A DNA stretch of 64,000 nucleotides from Streptomyces exfoliatus (GTDB taxonomy: Bacteria; Actinomycetota; Actinomycetes; Streptomycetales; Streptomycetaceae), in contig NZ_JNZP01000022.1 of NCBI RefSeq assembly GCF_000725545.1, positions 1 through 64,000 of the forward strand, in the 5' to 3' direction. A program made the position numbers and the translations under genes. Shown here piece by piece: positions 1 through 8,291 of this stretch (the stretch's first letter is position 1; each line of letters begins with the position of its first letter). Below the pieces are notes generated by a model. The model did not search any database and was not told the origin of the DNA. It saw only the letters and a program-made list of their open reading frames with translations.

Positions 1-1145
1 TACCCGACAGCTCACCGGTGAACGTGTTCGCACTGTTCCACGTCGCGGTCTCCTCACTCCACGCCTGGGTGGCGCGGTGCGCCTCCAGCTGGACCTCGGT
101 GTCACCCGTCGTGTGGAACTGATCGAAATACAGCTTCAGATCAGCCGAATCGATCTTCGTACCCGCCGGAATACTGCCGACAGGGAACCGCAGCAGCGCA
201 CGCGAGGTGCCCGTACTGGTGTTACCGACCGACAGACGCCAGTTGTCCTTGTAATTCGTCGTCGGACCGTCCGACGAGATCGGCCTTGGCCAGCCGCTGG
301 GTGACCTGGTCGCTGTACGCGAGCCCGTACGGGGAGGAGGCATCCTTCTTGGCATCCGTCATGAACGCCGCAGGAATGACCAGGACCGGGTCCGCACCCT
401 CACCGAAGAAGGAGATCGAACCGTCCTTGTTCGCCTTCGGCGTCAGCCCGCCGGCATCAAGGGTGAAGGTGAAGGACACCGGACCGGACGGCTTCGCGTC
501 CAGGACGATGTTCTCCTTCACACGGCCCGGACCGACCACGTACGACAGATCCGCACCGGACACCGCGTCCTTGTACGTGACGGTGTCACCCTTGGCGACC
601 GGAGCGAGCTTCCCCGCACCCTCCAGACCCAGGGTCACCGTGTGACCGCCGGCCTCGAACCGCAGCAGCCGCCCGGCGTCCGTACCGAAAGAACTACGGG
701 CGACGTTCGTCGTGTTCGTGAACGGGAAACCCGCGGTCTTGCCGGCCGTGACCGTCGGGTCGACGTCCTTCCAGGACGCGCCGTCCCGGTAACCGGTCGG
801 CACGGCCGACACCTCGGCCTGGACCCGCCCGTCGGACAGCATCCAGTACCGCGCGTTCGCCGAACGCTTACCCGTCAGCTCGGCAACCCGCTTCGGCTTC
901 GCGGCCGCCTTGCCAACCGGCAGTTTCTCCCGGCTGGCTATCTCTGGTCTGTCGTCCGACGGCGGCTTCGCGTCCTGTCGTTCGTCGTCAGAGAACCAGC
1001 CCAGAGCCGTTTCGAAGACACCCTTGCCGTCGTCCTGACCGGGCGGCCCGGGGGGTGGTGCCGCATACGCGACCTGCGGCAGTAGCGTTCCCGCCACCGC
1101 CGACACCACGAGACAGGAGACGTACCTCCTGTAGGAGCTGTGCAC
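1..1145 (-). pseudogene. Frameshifted 5' part of a secreted DNRLRE/RHS-type surface protein
   Basis: The GTG at 1145 has GAAGGG upstream and opens a signal peptide (core LVVSAVAGTLLPQVAYA) with Ala-x-Ala cleavage. A long beta-rich domain follows. The frame runs to a stop at 222. From about base 280 leftward, a different frame continues to the window edge with text typical of the DNRLRE domain (NYKDNWRLSVGNTSTGT, then ALLRFPVGSIPAGTKID). From memory of related Streptomyces wall proteins, roughly 40 residues normally separate QRLAK from the SSDGPTTNYKD segment. An out-of-frame internal deletion of about 110 bases would therefore explain the break. The gene also runs off the window. A sequencing error is possible but would not explain the missing residues. 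Confidence 0.72.
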
Positions 1146-1719
1146 CTCGATGCCCTTCCGTGCGGCGCGCCGGATCCCGCGGATGCGACAAGGTCCCTCC
1201 GCACGGAGAACGGCACGCCGAATGAGCCCGCCGGAGGTTTCCGACGCGCCTGGAACAATGCCGCGCCGGCAGGCCCACACCCACCTGAGTACGGACCGGC
1301 GGCAACGGCGCACGGATAGTGATCGCTCAGATGATCACCTGTCAACCGGGCGGACATTCAGGAGCATTGAGCGCATAGAAGGCGACGACCTCCGTGCTAC
1401 CCGCCAACCATCTGAACCGTTCAGCGACCCCCGGCGCCGTTACGCCAACTCGTCGGTGAGGGTCAAGGCTTCCGCGGGACGCCCATGGCGTGGGCGCGTC
1501 GGCGCTCTTTCCGGAGTCGCGGGCGACAAGCTCGTCCACGACGGCCACGGCCACCTCTACGGCACCGCGGGCGGTGTGCTGCTGCCGCCCTCTACGACGG
1601 CACCACCCCACCGTCCCCGGGTTCCCTGCCCAGCAGCGGCTGCCCCTACTGACCGGCCGTTCCGGGACAACACCGGGCCCCGGCACACACCGCGGCCCGA
1701 CACGAGCCAGGATGAGCAC
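1146..1719. other. Intergenic stretch, no convincing gene
   Basis: This 574-base stretch separates the broken surface-protein gene from the next plus-strand gene. Its plus-strand frame contains a protein-like patch (VAGDKLVHDGHGHLYGTAGG, bases about 1516-1575) in the same frame as the downstream gene. It has no clear start or ribosome-binding site, and proline/arginine-rich low-quality text lies around it. It may be an eroded end of a propeller-like gene. I see no convincing promoter or terminator. Confidence 0.4.
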
Positions 1720-2730
1720 ATGAACCATCCCCGCGTACGCGCACGGCTTCTCGCCCACGAGTCCCTGCCCGGTATCGCCGAGGCGCTGGGGAACCTGGAC
1801 GGCTTGCTCCTGCGCGAGGGTGCGCACTGGATCGTGACCCGGCACGAGGGCAGGATCACCACCAGCAGGATCAGTACCGATCGCTCTCAGGTGGTCGCCG
1901 CCCGGGCCACGTGGATCGACCCGGCTCCGAAGGGCTCCGGCGCGTACTGTTCGCCGCTGCCCGACGGCGCCTTGGCCTTGAGCAGCCGGGAGGCCGTCAC
2001 CGTCCGGGAACCCGAAGGAACCGTCCGCTGGGAACACCGTCATGGGGACTGGCGGCATTCACCCGAGGCCTCCGGCGCGTGCACGCCCGACCCGGCCGGC
2101 CGTGTCCTTCTGGCGACCATGGCCGGACCTCTGGGAGCCGACGGGCTTTCCCAGGGCGACATCTGCCGCGCCCTCGACCTGACCACGGGCGAGGTGCTCG
2201 CCGAGCACGTCCTGCCGTCCTTCTCGGCGATGTACGCCTTCCAGCAGTTCCCGAACGCACGCCCCGAGGTTCTGCTCACCGCGTCCATGGGCCAGGACGG
2301 CACGCGCTGCCTCCTGGTCACGTACACGGCCGCCGGACTCGACGTCCGGGCGGCGGGCACCGCCGAGGAACCGTACGTCGGCCTCGGTGCGGACGGGGTG
2401 CTGATCAGCCGGGACGTCGGCGGAGGCTATCTCTGCCGGACGCAGGACGGCGCCGACGACGTCATCATCGAGGCCGGCGGGGTTCTCCCCAGGGACCGGG
2501 TGTTCGTCGGCTACACCCCGGGCTTCGTCGACAACCAGCGGATTCTGGTCGTATCGGCCGAGGAACAGTGGGCAGAGCAGGGCACCCACCTCCTCCTCGA
2601 CGCCCATACGCTCAAAGCCCTCGCCGAACTCGACTACCCGCAGACGCCAGGAGCCGCTGCCGTGCCACTCGGCGACGGCACGTGGCTCACCCACGACGAA
2701 GAGACCGTACGGCGCTGGACCACCGCCTGA
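1720..2730 (+). CDS. Hypothetical protein, possible beta-propeller
   Basis: This is a 336-residue protein without a signal peptide or membrane segment. The ATG at 1720 was chosen because CCAGGATGAG sits just upstream and the protein-like text begins here. The sequence shows repeated short strands with Gly/Asp turns (LDLTTGEVLAEH, VLISRDVGGGYLC, LVVSAEEQWAEQGTHLL), as in WD40 or PQQ-type propellers. No catalytic motif is visible and I do not recognise a named family. It lies 29 bases before the HNH gene, so the two could be cotranscribed. Codon use is ordinary for Streptomyces. The propeller idea is inference only. Confidence 0.75.
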   Translation: MNHPRVRARLLAHESLPGIAEALGNLDGLLLREGAHWIVTRHEGRITTSRISTDRSQVVAARATWIDPAPKGSGAYCSPLPDGALALSSREAVTVREPEGTVRWEHRHGDWRHSPEASGACTPDPAGRVLLATMAGPLGADGLSQGDICRALDLTTGEVLAEHVLPSFSAMYAFQQFPNARPEVLLTASMGQDGTRCLLVTYTAAGLDVRAAGTAEEPYVGLGADGVLISRDVGGGYLCRTQDGADDVIIEAGGVLPRDRVFVGYTPGFVDNQRILVVSAEEQWAEQGTHLLLDAHTLKALAELDYPQTPGAAAVPLGDGTWLTHDEETVRRWTTA

Positions 2731-2759
2731 TCGTCCGTGTGACATTAAGGAGCCCCTCG

Positions 2760-3884
2760 TTGCCTTCCGGACAGCCGACCCTCTACATAGCGCAGGCAGA
2801 CGTGTTGAGGGCGGAGAGAGTGCTCCGAGCGGTGGAACGGGCCCTGGCCCGCGCTGTCGAGTACCAGGAGACCACGGGGGCGGAACACGAGACACCCGAA
2901 GCCGAGGCGGAGGCCGAAGGTGTGGTGCGCGCAGCCAGAGCGGGCTTCGAGGAGCGGTGGGCCCGCAGCTCCGGCTACAACCGGCTTCAGGCTGAACTGG
3001 AGCTCGCCCGGGAGCAGCTCCTGGCCGCCCGACACCGCCTGAACGCCATGACGAGCGGCCACCAGCCTCCTCGCGGCGGGCCCGGCGAGCCGGTCTCGAC
3101 GGAGCCCGTCGCCGTCAGGACCACTGCCGTGCGGGCAAGCCCCAGGGTTCCGGTGGCCGACGAGCCGAGGCCGGACGGTCTCGGAGAATCCGCGGCTGAG
3201 CCCCCGGGAGAGAATCTCGACGTGGTTCCGTCCGGGCTGCCGTCGGGCGACGAGGACTCGGTTGAGGAGCCACGGGCCGCGGTTCCCCAGCAGGCAGCAG
3301 GAAGTGACGGTCGACCGGCGTTGCTCTTGGCTCGCACCCCCCTCGGCGAACCGCGGATAGAGGCACGCGTCTGCCCGGTCTGTCTCAAGGAAGGGCTTGT
3401 CGAGGGCCGGACCCGTCATCAGCGGTGCGAAGGAAGGTCCCTGGCCCAAGAGAGCGCCGACCCACCGCCTCCCGCGCATCCGCAGCATGCTGACCACGCT
3501 CTCTACCGTGCGCTGGTGCGTTCCGTGGAGGCGGTCGATGAATCCGGACCCAGTCGTACGGAGCAGACGGTTCAGCGCCTCAAGCGGCGTCCGGCTGCGC
3601 GCGAGGCCGTCCTCGTACGGAGTGGAGGTCACTGCGAGAACCCGGGCTGCGCCGGACAGCCGTCGGATCTGACAGACAGCGGACAGCCGATCTTGGAGGT
3701 GGACCACATCGTCGAGTTGGCGGCCGGCGGCCGCGACCACCCCGAGCAGATGGTCGCCCTGTGCCCCAACTGTCACGCCGTCAAGACGCGCGGACGCTCC
3801 CGTGAGTCGCTTCGGTCCGTACTTCTCGACGTGGCGGCGCGGCGCCACAAAGACCTGACCCGAGAAGACGCGCCCCAGGCATGA
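2760..3884 (+). CDS. HNH endonuclease-like protein with coiled-coil N-terminus
   Basis: A 374-residue protein starting at TTG (2760), chosen because AAGGAG ends 7 bases upstream. Residues 1-100 are charged and heptad-like, probably a coiled coil. Residues about 100-200 are Pro/Glu-rich and probably disordered. A CPVC...C zinc-ribbon-like element follows near residue 205. The C-terminal domain is a classic HNH fold: CENPGC near residue 290, VDHI near 314 and CPNCHAVKTRG near 335, giving zinc-binding CxxC pairs and the catalytic His. The family nicks or cuts nucleic acid. Here the domain may serve DNA restriction or defence, but no methylase or toxin partner is adjacent. The substrate is unknown. 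Confidence 0.85.
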   Translation: MPSGQPTLYIAQADVLRAERVLRAVERALARAVEYQETTGAEHETPEAEAEAEGVVRAARAGFEERWARSSGYNRLQAELELAREQLLAARHRLNAMTSGHQPPRGGPGEPVSTEPVAVRTTAVRASPRVPVADEPRPDGLGESAAEPPGENLDVVPSGLPSGDEDSVEEPRAAVPQQAAGSDGRPALLLARTPLGEPRIEARVCPVCLKEGLVEGRTRHQRCEGRSLAQESADPPPPAHPQHADHALYRALVRSVEAVDESGPSRTEQTVQRLKRRPAAREAVLVRSGGHCENPGCAGQPSDLTDSGQPILEVDHIVELAAGGRDHPEQMVALCPNCHAVKTRGRSRESLRSVLLDVAARRHKDLTREDAPQA

Positions 3885-3893
3885 CCATGCGTG

Positions 3894-3918
3894 GGTTGGC
3901 GGGGAGTCCCCGCCAACC
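3894..3918 (+). terminator. Hairpin after the HNH gene
   Basis: A near-perfect inverted repeat begins 10 bases after the HNH stop. The arms are GGTTGGCGGGG and CCCCGCCAACC around a three-base AGT loop. There is no T-tract, which is common for Streptomyces terminators. It may also serve the convergent gene ending at 4022. Confidence 0.7.
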
Positions 3919-4021
3919 TCGGAATCAGCGGCACGTGAGGTGCGTGCTGACCACTACCCGCGACGATCCCTGCCACGTCGGCAACGGTCCGAAGTGCTGA
4001 GCGACGGCTTCCCGGCCGGCG

Positions 4022-5224
4022 TCACCGCTCGCCCGCGAGGTCGAGATCGTCGCTGCGCGTCTCCTCGGTCGCGACATCGACGCCCCGGGGGCGCCGCCAC
4101 GGGTGTGCGGCCGGGTGGGACACCCGCTGCCACCAGGGCTCCTCCGGCAGCTTGCCCGCGGGTTCGAACGGCTGACCGGGGCGGGGGAAGGCCACCGCCT
4201 GGCCCGCCTCCTCGGCCGCGTCCTTCGTCCACTCGCCGGGCTCCGCCCACGCGTGCGGAGCCAGGTTGAAGGTGCCCCAGTGGATCGGCAGCAGCACCCC
4301 GCCCGGCCCGCCTCCCTGCAGGTCGAGGTGGGCCCGCAGGCCCTCCGCCGGCGTCATGTGGATGTCGGTCCAGAACTCCGAGTACGCACCGATCTGGATC
4401 ATCGTGGCGTCGAAGGGCCCGTGGGCCGCGCCGATGTCCTTGAAGCCGGAGAAGTAGCCGGTGTCGCCGCTGTGGAAGATCCGGTGGGCGGGTCCCGTCA
4501 CCACCCAGGAGGACCACAGGGTCATCTGCCGGTTGCGCAGGCCGCGACCGCAGAAGTGCCGGGCCGGGGTCGCGGTGAGCCGCAGGTCGCCGATCTCGGT
4601 GGACTCGTTCCAGTCCAGCTCGCGCAGCCGGGACGCGGGTACGCCCCAGCGCTCCAGGTGCGCGCCGACGCCCAGCGGCACCGCGAAGACGGTGTCGGTG
4701 GTGGCGAGCGCCTTGATCGTCGGCAGGTCGAGGTGGTCGTAGTGGTCGTGCGAGATCACGACGACGTCGACCGGGCCGAGGGCGGCGAGCGACACCGGCA
4801 CGGGGTGGAGCCGCTTGGGCCCCACGAAGGGGAACGGGGAGCAGCGCTCGCCCCACACGGGGTCGAAGAGCACCCGGTGGCCGTCGATCTCGGCCAGGAC
4901 GCCGGAGTGCCCCATCCAGGTCAGCCGCAGACCGGTGGCCGGGGGCCTGGCCAGATCGGCGACGGTGGTGGGGTGGACGGGGATCGTGCCGGTGGGGGCT
5001 CGGCGCGACCGCCCTTCCTGGTCGAAGTAGATCTTGGCGAACTCCATGCCGGAGCCCGAGGGACCGCGTCGCGCCGGTTCGGGGTTCTGGAAGATCCCGT
5101 CCGCGAAGTTCGGCGAGCGGTGGATGCGGGCGAGGCGCTCGCCCGTGGGATCCGCGCCGAAGGACTCGGGGCGCAGTTCGCGCAGCCGGGCCCGCGGCGA
5201 TCGGTCGGAGCCGGTACCGGTCAC
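4022..5224 (-). CDS. Metallo-beta-lactamase-fold hydrolase (NAPE-PLD/UlaG-like)
   Basis: A 400-residue cytoplasmic protein starting at GTG with AGGAGG directly upstream. The metal-binding signature HDHYDHLD lies near residue 160. Later family features are the IFHSGDTGYF segment, which supplies the Asp ligand, and IHWGTFNL, which supplies a late His. The WMGHSG and FDPVWGERCSP segments match the N-acyl-phosphatidylethanolamine phospholipase D / UlaG-like branch. These enzymes hydrolyse phosphodiesters or lactones using two metals, and the substrate cannot be read here. It is divergent from the dehydrogenase gene across 131 bases containing a palindrome. Confidence 0.88.
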   Translation of the reverse strand: MTGTGSDRSPRARLRELRPESFGADPTGERLARIHRSPNFADGIFQNPEPARRGPSGSGMEFAKIYFDQEGRSRRAPTGTIPVHPTTVADLARPPATGLRLTWMGHSGVLAEIDGHRVLFDPVWGERCSPFPFVGPKRLHPVPVSLAALGPVDVVVISHDHYDHLDLPTIKALATTDTVFAVPLGVGAHLERWGVPASRLRELDWNESTEIGDLRLTATPARHFCGRGLRNRQMTLWSSWVVTGPAHRIFHSGDTGYFSGFKDIGAAHGPFDATMIQIGAYSEFWTDIHMTPAEGLRAHLDLQGGGPGGVLLPIHWGTFNLAPHAWAEPGEWTKDAAEEAGQAVAFPRPGQPFEPAGKLPEEPWWQRVSHPAAHPWRRPRGVDVATEETRSDDLDLAGER

Positions 5225-5296
5225 AGGACCTCCTGATCTCTGGGGGTCGTTCCATTATGGGCGGCCCGAGCCCAGAACGGTCGGGGCGGTCGGCCA

Positions 5297-5316
5297 TACT
5301 GAACCACCGTTCAGTA
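5297..5316. promoter_or_regulatory. Palindromic operator in the divergent promoter region
   Basis: The arms TACTGAAC and GTTCAGTA are perfect inverted repeats around CACC. The site lies between the hydrolase start (5224) and the dehydrogenase start (5356). Size and symmetry suit a TetR-family dimer, and a TetR gene follows the dehydrogenase at 6606. That pairing is inferred. Confidence 0.6.
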
Positions 5317-5355
5317 CGACCACCGGTCCGCCCGCCCTTTCCGAGGAGACGCACG

Positions 5356-6537
5356 ATGACTGCCGCCGAACCCCTGCTCGCCGTCGGCTGGACCGACCAC
5401 GTGACCGGTCGCCGGGGCCACCTGGTGGTCGACCGGCTGGTCCGCGGGGTGGCCAGCGGCGGCCTCAGGATGCGGGAGGGCTGCACGGCGGAGGAGGTGG
5501 CCGGGCTCGCGCGCGGCATGACCATGAAGGAGGCCCTGCACTACGACCCGCGGGCCCGGTACGTCCCGCTGGGCGGCGCCAAGGGCGGCATCGACTGCGA
5601 TCCCCGCTCCCCCGAGGCGTACGGCGTCCTGGTGCGCTATCTGCGGGCGATGCGCCCGTACGTGGAGCGGTTCTGGACCACCGGCGAGGACCTGGGGCTC
5701 ACCCAGGACCTGGTGGACCGGGCCGTGGCCGAGGCGGGGCTCGTCTCCTCGATCCAGGCCGTGTACCCGCTGCTCGACGACGAGGCGTCCGCCCGGAAGC
5801 GGCTCGCCGACGCCTTCGCGATCGAGGTCGACGGCATCGGCCTCGACGAGCTGGTCGGTGGCCTCGGGGTCGCCGAGTCCGTGCTCGTCGCCCTCGACCG
5901 GGCCGGCCGGGAGTACGCCGGGACCCGGGTGTCGATGCAGGGGCTCGGCACGATGGGCGCGGCGACCGCCCGGTTCCTGGCGCGGGCCGGACTGCGCGTG
6001 GTGGCCGTCGCCGATGTCCAGGGCACGATCGTGAACCCCGGCGGACTCGACGTCGAGGCGCTGCTCGCGTCCCGCGACGCCCACGGCACCGTCGACCGCT
6101 CCGCGCTACGCCCCGGCGACCGGGAGGAGCCCGGGGACGCCTGGCTCACGACGGAGGCCGAGGTGCTGGTCCCCGCGGCCGTGTCGTACGCGATCGACGC
6201 CGGGAACCAGGGGCTGGTCACGGCCCGCTGGATCGCCGAGGCCGCCAACATGCCGGTCCTGCCGGAGGCCGAGGAGGCACTCACCGCGCGCGGAGTGACC
6301 GTGCTGCCCGACGTGGTCGTGAACTCGTGCACCAACGCCTGGTGGTGGTGGACGCTCTTCGGCGACATCGAGGCCGACGCCGAACAGGCCTTCGACCGGG
6401 TACGCCGGGCCATGCGGACGCTCGTCGGCGGGATGCTCGACCGGGCGGAGGCGGACGGCACGAACCCGCGCGCCGCGGCGCACGCGCTGGTGGCGGAGCG
6501 GCTGCCGCTGATCGCGGAGCGTCACGGCTGGTACTGA
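5356..6537 (+). CDS. Glu/Leu/Phe/Val dehydrogenase family protein
   Basis: A 393-residue enzyme. The ATG at 5356 has GAGGAG 8 bases upstream. The N-terminal substrate domain has MTMKEAL with a catalytic-type Lys, and GGAKGG near residue 75. The NAD(P)-binding Rossmann domain has MQGLGTMGAATARFL near residue 195. The C-terminal part shows EAANMPV and PDVVVNSC, which are family landmarks. Members oxidatively deaminate amino acids to 2-oxo acids, and length fits the short Leu/Phe/Val type rather than large glutamate dehydrogenases. Substrate cannot be settled from sequence alone. The TetR gene 68 bases downstream and the upstream palindrome suggest local control, perhaps by an amino-acid-derived ligand. 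Confidence 0.9.
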   Translation: MTAAEPLLAVGWTDHVTGRRGHLVVDRLVRGVASGGLRMREGCTAEEVAGLARGMTMKEALHYDPRARYVPLGGAKGGIDCDPRSPEAYGVLVRYLRAMRPYVERFWTTGEDLGLTQDLVDRAVAEAGLVSSIQAVYPLLDDEASARKRLADAFAIEVDGIGLDELVGGLGVAESVLVALDRAGREYAGTRVSMQGLGTMGAATARFLARAGLRVVAVADVQGTIVNPGGLDVEALLASRDAHGTVDRSALRPGDREEPGDAWLTTEAEVLVPAAVSYAIDAGNQGLVTARWIAEAANMPVLPEAEEALTARGVTVLPDVVVNSCTNAWWWWTLFGDIEADAEQAFDRVRRAMRTLVGGMLDRAEADGTNPRAAAHALVAERLPLIAERHGWY

Positions 6538-6605
6538 GCCGACCCGTCGCACACCGCAGCGCTTGATGATCATGCCCTTGTCATGTGCTGTGTAGGCTGC
6601 ACGAC

Positions 6606-7316
6606 GTGGCGAGAGTGCGGTTGAGCGTGGCCGAGCGGCGGGAGGACCTGCTGCGGGCCGCCGTCGAGCAGATCGAGGCGCGCGGGGTGGCGGCTGTACG
6701 GATCTCCGACGTGGCCGCCGCCCTCGGAGTGAGCAACGCCCTGGTGCTCTACCACTTCTCCTCCAAGGAACAGCTGGTCGCCGCCGCCTTCGCGCACGCC
6801 GCCGAAGCCGATCTCGGTCGGCTGCGACGGATCCTCGGGCGCCGCTCCACGGCGGTGCGACGGCTGCGCGCGGCGGTGCGGTGGTACGCGCCGACCGGGC
6901 CGGCCAAGGGCTGGCGGCTGTGGATCGAGGGCTGGGCGGCCTCCCTGCGCGACCCGGAACTGCGCCGGGTCGCCGCCTCCCTCGACCAGGAGTGGAAGGC
7001 CGCGCTGGCCCGGGTGATCGCGGAGGGGGCCGCCGCCGGCGAGTTCCGCTGCGCGGACCCGGCCGGGGCGGCCTGGCGCCTCACCGCCTTCCTCGACGGC
7101 CTCGCGGTCCAGACGACCGCCTACGCCGGATCCCTCTCCCGTACCGCGATGCTGCGCTGGGCGGACGCCGCCCTCGTACGGGAGCTGAACCTGCCGAACG
7201 AAACCGGGGACGGGGACGGAGACGGAGACGGAGACGGAGACGGGGACGGAGACGAGGGCGACGGCGAGGGCGAGGACGGCCGCGAGGGCGAGGGCCGGGA
7301 GCCGGGTCAGAGCTGA
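6606..7316 (+). CDS. TetR family transcriptional regulator with acidic Gly-Asp tail
   Basis: A 236-residue protein starting at GTG (6606). The N-terminal helix-turn-helix spans about residues 10-60, with ISDVAAALGVSNALVLYHF as the recognition region. The C-terminal ligand domain has aromatic landmarks (RLWIEGWAASLRDPELR). It resembles TetR proteins that end in a second ligand-binding domain near AWRLTAFLDGLAVQ. After residue 197 the protein becomes a run of alternating Gly and Asp, then Gly/Glu/Arg, encoded by a hexanucleotide repeat. Placed directly after the dehydrogenase, it probably controls that gene through the palindrome at 5297. The tail is likely dispensable for binding. Confidence 0.9.
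   Translation: MARVRLSVAERREDLLRAAVEQIEARGVAAVRISDVAAALGVSNALVLYHFSSKEQLVAAAFAHAAEADLGRLRRILGRRSTAVRRLRAAVRWYAPTGPAKGWRLWIEGWAASLRDPELRRVAASLDQEWKAALARVIAEGAAAGEFRCADPAGAAWRLTAFLDGLAVQTTAYAGSLSRTAMLRWADAALVRELNLPNETGDGDGDGDGDGDGDGDEGDGEGEDGREGEGREPGQS
7205..7254 (+). repeat. Hexanucleotide tandem repeat inside the TetR gene
   Basis: About eight copies of GGGGAC/GGAGAC encode the alternating Gly-Asp tail. The unit is a multiple of three, so copy-number change would alter tail length without a frameshift. Such tracts are prone to slippage. Confidence 0.85.
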
Positions 7317-7358
7317 CCCCCGCCCGCCGGTCGGAGCGGTGCCGTCCCGCGCGGCCCG

Positions 7359-8129
7359 TCAGAGCAGTTCGAAGACCGCCGAGACCGTGACCTGCTCCTC
7401 GATCTCGCCCGGAGCCAGCGGGACGCTCGCCTCGTCGGCGGAGACGCCCGGGGCGGCCCCGGGGCCGGGGCGCACGGACTCCCCCTCGCTGAGCGAGACG
7501 AGCCGGCCCAGACGGTGCCCGCTGAGCCGGGCGTGCTGTGCCGCCTTGTCGTACGCGTCCCGGTAGGCGGCCTCCCGCGCCTTCACCCGCAGGGCCGAGG
7601 GGTCGGCGACGTCGAAGACGACGCCGTTGATCCGGCCCGCGTCTCCCGTGGCGTCGTTGACGGCACCGATCACCTGCCCGGTCCTGTCGATGTCCCTGAC
7701 CTTGACCGAGAAGGACTGCCCGGCCTGATATCCGGTCACCTTGCTCTCGCCCTGGGTGTTCTGGGTGTAGACCGGTGACAGCGAGAGGCTGTCGGTACGG
7801 ATGTCGCGTTCCGCGATGCCCTGCTTGTCCAGGACCGCGAGGAGGGCCTCGGCAGCGGTGTTCTGCGCGGCCATCGCCTCCTTGGCGGTCTTGCGGGTGG
7901 CCTCGACCCCGACGGAGAGGATCGCGAGATCGGGCGCGGCGGCGGCCCGGCCGTTGCCGCTGACGGTCACCGTCGCGGGCGCCTCCGTCAGGACGGCACC
8001 GCGCGGGGCCACCCGCTCGGGCGCGGCGGCGAGGGCGGGGGCCGCGGTGCCGGCGAGGAGGCCGCCGAGCAGGCCGGTGGCGACGAGCAGACGGGCGGTG
8101 CGGGCGGCGCTGGGCCGGCGGATCGTCAC
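7359..8129 (-). CDS. Secreted SIMPL domain (DUF541) protein
   Basis: A 256-residue protein starting at GTG (8129) with AAGGGACC upstream. A twin-arginine-like or Sec signal (RRPSAARTARLLVATGLLGG) ends near ALAAAPERV. The mature part begins with the family hallmark PATVTVSGNGRAAAAPDLA and continues with the SIMPL core (TAKEAMAAQNTAAEALLAVL, RDIRTDSLSLSPVY). SIMPL/YggE proteins are periplasmic or exported and oligomerise. Their biochemical role is poorly defined and some link to oxidative stress. It is a single gene, convergent with the TetR gene 42 bases away. Confidence 0.9.
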   Translation of the reverse strand: MTIRRPSAARTARLLVATGLLGGLLAGTAAPALAAAPERVAPRGAVLTEAPATVTVSGNGRAAAAPDLAILSVGVEATRKTAKEAMAAQNTAAEALLAVLDKQGIAERDIRTDSLSLSPVYTQNTQGESKVTGYQAGQSFSVKVRDIDRTGQVIGAVNDATGDAGRINGVVFDVADPSALRVKAREAAYRDAYDKAAQHARLSGHRLGRLVSLSEGESVRPGPGAAPGVSADEASVPLAPGEIEEQVTVSAVFELL

Positions 8130-8267
8130 AGGCGGTCCCTTCGGTGCTGGGTGCCGGGGCTCCGGCGGGCACATCCCAGCACCCGTCGCCGCCGCCTCCC
8201 GTACGCCACTCCTGACCAACGGCTCCCTTCACCTCTCCGTACCATCCCGGCCGCCGCTCCGGGCGCC

Positions 8268-8283
8268 CCCGAGGGCCCTCGGG
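8268..8283 (-). terminator. Possible hairpin after the DUF6745 gene
   Basis: CCCGAGGG and CCCTCGGG abut with no loop, 9 bases beyond the DUF6745 stop. A short palindrome of this kind could form a small hairpin. Support is weak. Confidence 0.3.
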
Positions 8284-8291
8284 CCTGCCGC

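Noticed and set aside
2760..3884. Prophage or mobile-element HNH gene
   Set aside because: No integrase, portal, terminase or att-like repeats nearby, and GC content and codon use match the neighbours.
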